Shown one piece after another: positions 42,213-42,361 of a DNA stretch of 42,361 nucleotides. The stretch's first letter is position 1. Each line of letters opens with the position of its first letter. The notes beneath the pieces were generated by a model, which saw only the letters and a program-made list of their open reading frames with translations, did no database searches and had not been told where the DNA came from. Source of the stretch: an uncultured Prevotella sp. (GTDB lineage Bacteria; Bacteroidota; Bacteroidia; Bacteroidales; Bacteroidaceae); assembly GCA_905235835.1 (NCBI GenBank), contig CAJONQ010000015.1:669-43029 (forward strand), read 5' to 3'. The position numbers were made by a program, and so were the translations under genes.

Positions 42213-42361
42213 ATGAAGACAATGAGTATGAATCGAATGCGAATGTGTTGCTGTTGTTGTAACAGCATGCTAATGATGCGTAATGATAAGGAGGAGAGAA
42301 GTAACCAACACATTATTAATATATATAAAAAACGACAAAAACATGAAAAAATCAGTATTCA
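42213..42361 (+). CDS. Small poly-Cys/Met-rich leader ORF, open to the right edge
   Basis: Begins MKTMSMNRMRMCCCCCNSML: five consecutive Cys codons (42246-42260) and seven Met within the first 22 codons. It continues with a charged, AT-rich stretch (RNDKEERSNQHIINIYKK) and has no stop in the window. A second ATG frame at 42343 (MKKSVF) overlaps it in another frame and is the likely start of the main gene. The run of Cys codons, the place behind a sulfur-regulon promoter and the overlap with the next start suggest a cysteine-sensing translational attenuator. The full length and the downstream gene cannot be seen. Confidence 0.6.
   Translation, partial: MKTMSMNRMRMCCCCCNSMLMMRNDKEERSNQHIINIYKKRQKHEKISI
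42343..42361 (+). CDS. Start of the next gene (MKKSVF), cut by the window edge
   Basis: Only six codons are visible; MKKSVF fits the start of a signal peptide. The gene is out of frame with the poly-Cys ORF and overlaps it. Nothing can be said about the product. Confidence 0.4.

Overview
The window looks like a chromosome segment of a Bacteroidota bacterium, most likely Bacteroidales and Prevotella-like. Many genes start behind a recognisable Bacteroidota promoter (TTG/TTTG, a spacer of 19-20 nt, then TAnnTTTG). Lipoproteins carry an acidic patch after the lipobox Cys, and the families present (DUF6261, DUF2851, DUF4294, DUF805, GGGtGRT) are typical of this group. No rRNA, tRNA or CRISPR array was seen.

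Positions 1-6850 form a variable region. It holds the 5' part of a DUF6261 gene, an intergenic array of a 40-bp repeat, a large surface lipoprotein with a C-terminal beta-helix domain, a structured intergenic region, and a fused pseudogene (start of an AAA_14/DUF4143 ATPase joined to the back half of a frameshifted GH38 alpha-mannosidase). Positions 6882-14706 (minus strand) encode a complete peptide export system of the NHLM type: a 33-residue double-glycine precursor found by hand at 14605-14706, a HlyD-like protein, a C39-peptidase ABC transporter, a second ABC transporter, a lipoprotein adaptor and a TolC-like outer-membrane protein. The precursor and this layout are the best RiPP/peptide-signal lead in the window.

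Positions 14840-30780 are mainly housekeeping or general genes: DUF805 protein, CbbX-like AAA+ ATPase, a heterodimeric ABC exporter, DUF2851, a thioesterase, DprA, a tRNA-dihydrouridine synthase, an IscU-like protein paired with a GGGtGRT protein, a Dabb protein, an RluA-type pseudouridine synthase and a UPF1-like helicase. An orphan promoter-terminator unit at 24993-24736 (minus) may encode a small RNA or peptide. Short heptamer-type repeats and palindromic GC-rich elements are scattered both between and inside genes here.

Positions 31470-42361 are a sulfur-metabolism island. A LuxR-type response regulator leads an operon with two PLP enzymes of Cys/Met metabolism. A second promoter drives cysK, a DsrE-like protein, a TusA-like sulfur carrier, a family 2B encapsulin shell, its cysteine desulfurase cargo, a ThiS-like carrier ending GGGCI, a ThiF/MoeB-like activating enzyme and a JAMM protease. 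At the right edge a third transcript begins with a small ORF containing five consecutive Cys codons. All three promoters carry the same inverted repeat, TATACC-N8-GGTATA (one copy degenerate), placed 21-22 nt upstream of the -33 element. I infer a single regulon, probably controlled by the LuxR-type protein: sulfur is mobilised by the desulfurase, held or routed through the nanocompartment and carriers, and passed to cysteine/homocysteine synthesis.
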